Below are positions 60,669-64,000 of a DNA stretch of 64,000 nucleotides, piece after piece (position 1 is the first letter of the stretch; the number at the start of each line of letters is the position of its first letter). The stretch is from Fontibacter flavus. GTDB taxonomy: Bacteria; Bacteroidota; Bacteroidia; Cytophagales; Cyclobacteriaceae. Under the pieces are notes generated by a model. The model saw nothing but the letters and a program-made list of their open reading frames with translations. It was not told the DNA's origin and did not search any database. The stretch spans positions 1 through 64,000 of the forward strand of contig NZ_JBHLWI010000002.1 of assembly GCF_042432905.1 (NCBI RefSeq), written 5' to 3'. The position numbers were made by a program, and so were the translations under genes.

Positions 60669-63101
60669 TCAATCCAATCTGTTCCTTTCTTCAGAACTAC
60701 CGCTTCTATTGGCCACCCTAAAGCTTTCGCCTTGGGCAAACTTATACCTCAAAGTAACCCTTACTCCCTGAGTATTTCTATATTGCTGAAATTTGGTATC
60801 TATCTTGTCAAATTGAACATTTGCACGGATTATCTGGCTTCTGAACAAGTCGGTACCATTCACGGATAAGGTAAGTTTATCTTTGTTGAAACCTTTTGTG
60901 AAACCTGCATCTACCCATCCAAAACCTTTAATTTTTGCCTGGCCGTATTGTGATGGTCCTACATACATTCCCATAACTTCTGCCTTGAATCCGGCAGGTA
61001 GATTCAAGGTGTGCTGAGACCTTAAAGTAAGTGAGGTTTGGGATACATCCAACAAAGCATCGCCAATCATAGATTTCCATCTGGAATTGGTCACCTGAAC
61101 CATATTGCTGGTATTCCACCAAGACCTTATTTCCACAGGAATCATTGCTCTGAAATTCCAGGTCTGGGATTTGTCCAAATTGGCATTGAATGTTGTGGTG
61201 GTTCTGGTTTCCTCATCCTGGGTAAAGATCTGCTGGAACACATCATTGGTCAAGGAATAGCCGATGGTAAACTGATAGGCGTTTTTGTACACATGGTTCA
61301 TTTCCACATTGTGGGCATATTGTGGCCTCAAATTCGGATTACCGGTCTCTGTTGTCAATGGGTCTATGTAATACACAAATGGATTCAGAAGTCTGTAATT
61401 GGGACGGGTAATCCTTCTATTGGCATTGTAGATGATCTGATACTCCTTGCTTACTTTTTGCTGAACATTCACACTGGGAAATAAATCAACATATCTTTGG
61501 GTATTGACTTGATCTAAGGTGACTGAGGTTCCGGTGATATCGGAATACTCCATTCTCAAACCTGCCTGAAAGCTCACATTCTCAGAAAACTTGCTTTTAT
61601 AAGAAGTATAAGCAGCCAATACATTTTCTTCATAAATAAACCTGTTGCTATTAGGGTCTGGTTGGAACGGTTCTTCCTCAACAGCCTTACTCAAATCCAG
61701 ATTATTGTCTGACTTCACCCAGCTTCCTTTCAATCCTGATTCCAGGACCCTTCCTTTACCAAAGGGCTTGATAAAGTCCACTTTTGCAGTGAAAATATCG
61801 TACTCCATATCATTTAGGGTCAGGATAAAATCTCTTGCGGATTGGGCTTCATTATCATTCATCCAGCTTGTATTCGTCAACAAAGAATTGGAAGATGAAG
61901 TCATTCTGGTAAAATCAATATCAGAGGTCAACTTTGTACCCAATGAATCGAGCAAACCAACATAGTGGATATTACCAAAAAGCCTTCTATTTTTAGAATC
62001 ACTGTCATTCAAAGATCTTAAATAGAAGAGATCATCGGTTCCTGGATTGTCAATTTCAGTCAGTGCCTTCCCAATAACCTCTCCCTTATAATCTGAAGCC
62101 TGTATAGTTGCGCCCACACTGTGGTTTTGATTGATTTCATAATCGGAGGCTCCGGTAAAAAATAAGCTCTTGTTATACATGGTCAGGTTGCTGTTTTGAT
62201 CAAAATTAGATACACCCTGTTCCAATTGAAAATTCCTGTTGATCGCCAGCTCATTGTCAAAATTGAATTCATTGTAATTCAAACTTGCCTGATTGGTCCA
62301 TTTTCCTTTCTTGACATTGACGGACATCCCTGTATTCTTCCCAAAGATTCCATTGTAATTACCACCAACGTGCACATTTCCGAATACCCCATCGATATTG
62401 TTTTTCTTTAATCGGATATTGATCACCCCTGCACCACCTTCCGCATCAAAGCGGGAAGTTGGGTTATTGATGATTTCTATACTTTTGATGTTCTCCGCCG
62501 GCATAGACCTTAGGAAATTGGCCAGATCAGCTGCGCTCATATACGTCTGACGGTCATTGATCATGACGGTAACCCCGGACCTGCCGTTCAGGTTGATGTT
62601 ATTGTTGTCGTCCACATATACCCCTGGAGATCTTGCGATCACATCCAAGGCCGTATTGCCTTCCGCCATGACGGTGCCTTCCACATTGATGGTCGTTTTA
62701 TCGGCTTCTACAATGATTTCCGGTCTGGTCGCTCTCACGGTTACTTCAGATAGGTTGGCGGCATCTTCTTTGATGGAAATAATGCCAAACTCCTTGGTCA
62801 TTCCCGGCTTGATATCAAAAGCCTCTGATTTGAAAGTTTCGAATCCGATAGAAGAAACCACCAATTGGACCTTTCCTGCACGGGCAGATTCAATCAGAAA
62901 TTTGCCCTCATCATCTGTGACTGCTCCGGTAAGTAAAGTCCCGGATCCTACCTCTACAAGGGCCACGTTTGCAAAAGGAAGTACTTCTCCTTTTTCGTCA
63001 GCCACCTTTCCCATAATCTGGGAGAACTCCTTGGCGGCCAAATTGCTCATTCCCAAAAAGAAGAAGAAAAGAGCAGTAAAAATTTGTGTTGAGATTTTCA
63101 T
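60669..63101 (-). CDS. TonB-dependent receptor of the OMP_b-brl_3 group
   Basis: About 810 residues from ATG at 63101 (MKISTQIFTALFFFFLGMSN), which best fits a signal peptide; earlier in-frame ATGs exist at 63122 and 63158. A carboxypeptidase-regulatory-like domain (about 28-115: MGKVADEKGEVLPFANV), a plug (DVIARSPGVYVDD; GVTVMINDRQTYMS; INNPTSRFDAEGGAGVINI), then a barrel of the OMP_b-brl_3 (PF14905) kind. No SusD partner, so perhaps iron, peptide or cofactor uptake rather than glycans. Ligand unknown. Confidence 0.9.
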   Translation of the reverse strand: MKISTQIFTALFFFFLGMSNLAAKEFSQIMGKVADEKGEVLPFANVALVEVGSGTLLTGAVTDDEGKFLIESARAGKVQLVVSSIGFETFKSEAFDIKPGMTKEFGIISIKEDAANLSEVTVRATRPEIIVEADKTTINVEGTVMAEGNTALDVIARSPGVYVDDNNNINLNGRSGVTVMINDRQTYMSAADLANFLRSMPAENIKSIEIINNPTSRFDAEGGAGVINIRLKKNNIDGVFGNVHVGGNYNGIFGKNTGMSVNVKKGKWTNQASLNYNEFNFDNELAINRNFQLEQGVSNFDQNSNLTMYNKSLFFTGASDYEINQNHSVGATIQASDYKGEVIGKALTEIDNPGTDDLFYLRSLNDSDSKNRRLFGNIHYVGLLDSLGTKLTSDIDFTRMTSSSNSLLTNTSWMNDNEAQSARDFILTLNDMEYDIFTAKVDFIKPFGKGRVLESGLKGSWVKSDNNLDLSKAVEEEPFQPDPNSNRFIYEENVLAAYTSYKSKFSENVSFQAGLRMEYSDITGTSVTLDQVNTQRYVDLFPSVNVQQKVSKEYQIIYNANRRITRPNYRLLNPFVYYIDPLTTETGNPNLRPQYAHNVEMNHVYKNAYQFTIGYSLTNDVFQQIFTQDEETRTTTTFNANLDKSQTWNFRAMIPVEIRSWWNTSNMVQVTNSRWKSMIGDALLDVSQTSLTLRSQHTLNLPAGFKAEVMGMYVGPSQYGQAKIKGFGWVDAGFTKGFNKDKLTLSVNGTDLFRSQIIRANVQFDKIDTKFQQYRNTQGVRVTLRYKFAQGESFRVANRSGSSEERNRLD

Positions 63102-63263
63102 AATAGTTGGTTTAGCTTTCATAGTACTGTACCAAGCCTTATGAAAATTAGATGCCATAATGAAAAAAATATTTTAATTATTTCATTTTCAGATACTTAT
63201 AAAAACTGTCGATCAATATACTGTATCAATATCGAACAGTATTTTTGTTCGATTAGGACACAA

Positions 63264-63297
63264 AAAAGCCCTGAAGTGGATTTACTTCAGGGCTTTT
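63264..63297 (-). terminator. Terminator of the superoxide dismutase gene
   Basis: AAAAGCCCTGAAGT pairs exactly with ACTTCAGGGCTTTT (14 bases, 6-base loop), A-run on the left giving a T-run on the minus strand. Confidence 0.85.
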
Positions 63298-63318
63298 GAT
63301 ATTGAAGTTAGGCTTCAA

Positions 63319-63924
63319 TTATTTTGCTGCAGCATATCTTTTGCTGACTTCATCCCAGTTGATTACATTCCAAAAAGCACCCACATAATCAGGTCTTCTG
63401 TTTTGGTAATGTAAGTAATAAGCATGTTCCCAAACATCAATGCCCAAAATTGGAGTTCCTTTTACTTCGGCAACATCCATTAGCGGATTGTCCTGATTTG
63501 GGGTAGAAGATACAGCAAGTTGCTTATTTGCATCTACTACTAACCAAGCCCATCCTGAGCCGAATCTGGTGGCAGCAGCTTTTGAAAACTCATCTTTGAA
63601 AGCATCAAAAGAACCGAATTTTGCATCGATGGCTGCTGCTAACTCACCTGTTGGCTGACCTCCACCGTTTGGTGACATGATGTTCCAGAAAAGAGTGTGG
63701 TTATAATGACCACCGCCATTGTTTCTAACGGCTGTGTTGGAACCTGCTATTTTCATCAACTCCTCCAAGCTTTTGCTTTCCATATCTGTACCTGCAATTG
63801 CATTATTCAGGTTGGTTACATAAGCATTGTGGTGTTTACCATGGTGAATCTCCATTGTACGCGCATCGATATGTGGTTCAAGCGCATTAAAATCATAAGG
63901 TAACTTAGGTAGTTCAAAAGCCAT
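63319..63924 (-). CDS. sodA: Superoxide dismutase, Mn-type
   Basis: 201 residues, typical length. Metal ligands: His in EIHHGKHHN (near 27), His in GGGHYNHTLFW (near 74), Asp and His in DVWEHAYYL (near 163-167). The GGG-HxNH form and STPNQDNPLM, which supplies the second-sphere Gln from the C-terminal domain, point to Mn (or cambialistic) rather than Fe use. Converts superoxide to peroxide in the cytoplasm. No signal peptide. Upstream region runs to the window edge; no exact -7 motif seen. Confidence 0.95.
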   Translation of the reverse strand: MAFELPKLPYDFNALEPHIDARTMEIHHGKHHNAYVTNLNNAIAGTDMESKSLEELMKIAGSNTAVRNNGGGHYNHTLFWNIMSPNGGGQPTGELAAAIDAKFGSFDAFKDEFSKAAATRFGSGWAWLVVDANKQLAVSSTPNQDNPLMDVAEVKGTPILGIDVWEHAYYLHYQNRRPDYVGAFWNVINWDEVSKRYAAAK

Positions 63925-64000
63925 TTTTTAAATAAGGTTTATAGTTAAACATTAAATAGTATTGTAATTCAATTTACGTTTTAAGAACCAAATTGTGCAC

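Overview
This window reads as chromosome from a member of the Bacteroidota, most likely the family Cyclobacteriaceae (Algoriphagus/Belliella/Cecembia-like). Supporting signs are FtsX-type ABC permeases, LytS/LytTR two-component pairs, a TonB-dependent receptor of the OMP_b-brl_3 type, Wzi-like outer-membrane proteins, DUF6428 and DUF6702 proteins, and promoters of the form TTG-N17-21-TAnnTTTG. DNA is moderately AT-rich and densely coded on both strands. I see no tRNA, rRNA, transposase, prophage or CRISPR array.

Layout. 0-1.2 kb: an N-terminally short McrC-like nuclease and a small zinc protein. 1.2-1.8 kb: an intergenic block with the first copy of a composite palindromic repeat; further copies lie near 8.4, 16.8 and 25.6 kb. 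1.8-9.1 kb: FtsX-type permease, secreted protein, LytTR/LytS pair, secreted protein and lipoprotein. 9.5-19.2 kb: a large BNR-repeat protein, a decayed HepT/HEPN toxin, M1 peptidase, HupE-like and DUF6702 proteins, 3-hydroxyanthranilate dioxygenase, M19 dipeptidase and a divergent thiamine-pyrophosphokinase-like protein. 19.2-25.4 kb: prmC with two small membrane-protein genes, an RsmB-type rRNA methyltransferase, an ABA4-like protein, guaB and a PIG-L deacetylase. 25.8-31.7 kb: a probable operon of APC permease, aldo/keto reductase-RidA fusion and S10 peptidase, then two tandem beta-barrel proteins. 31.8-36.2 kb: dabA-dabB, a probable inorganic carbon uptake system. 36.5-40.4 kb: SNF2 helicase and sterol-desaturase-like hydroxylase. 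40.7-45.6 kb: a resistance island with arsR, DUF6428, an arsenate-reductase-like gene and acr3 on the minus strand, facing a frameshifted second arsR, a thioredoxin-like gene and a PF03773 permease. 45.6-51.3 kb: a shortened acetolactate-decarboxylase-like protein, DinB, a lipoprotein beta-carbonic anhydrase, a CDF-like transporter, two PPK2 genes and a variant pyruvate kinase. 51.3-64 kb: an Omp85-like barrel, an OmpR-type two-component system, DUF985 cupin, wecB, a lipoprotein, Wzi-like protein, serine hydrolase, TonB receptor and Mn-type superoxide dismutase.

How genes work together. DabAB (bicarbonate delivery) and the exported carbonic anhydrase both act on CO2/HCO3-. The two ars clusters cover arsenate reduction, arsenite efflux and possibly organoarsenical export. 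wecB and the Wzi-like protein point to surface polysaccharide. The PPK2 pair and an apparently K+-independent type of pyruvate kinase sit tail to tail and both concern nucleotide/phosphate energy metabolism. No single complete new system stands out. The best candidates for novelty are the PPK2/degenerate-PPK2 pair, the internally shortened AlsD homologue, the AKR-RidA fusion operon with a GntR-like operator, the frameshifted arsR and the composite repeat family. Family names come from recognising motifs by eye; no database search was run.
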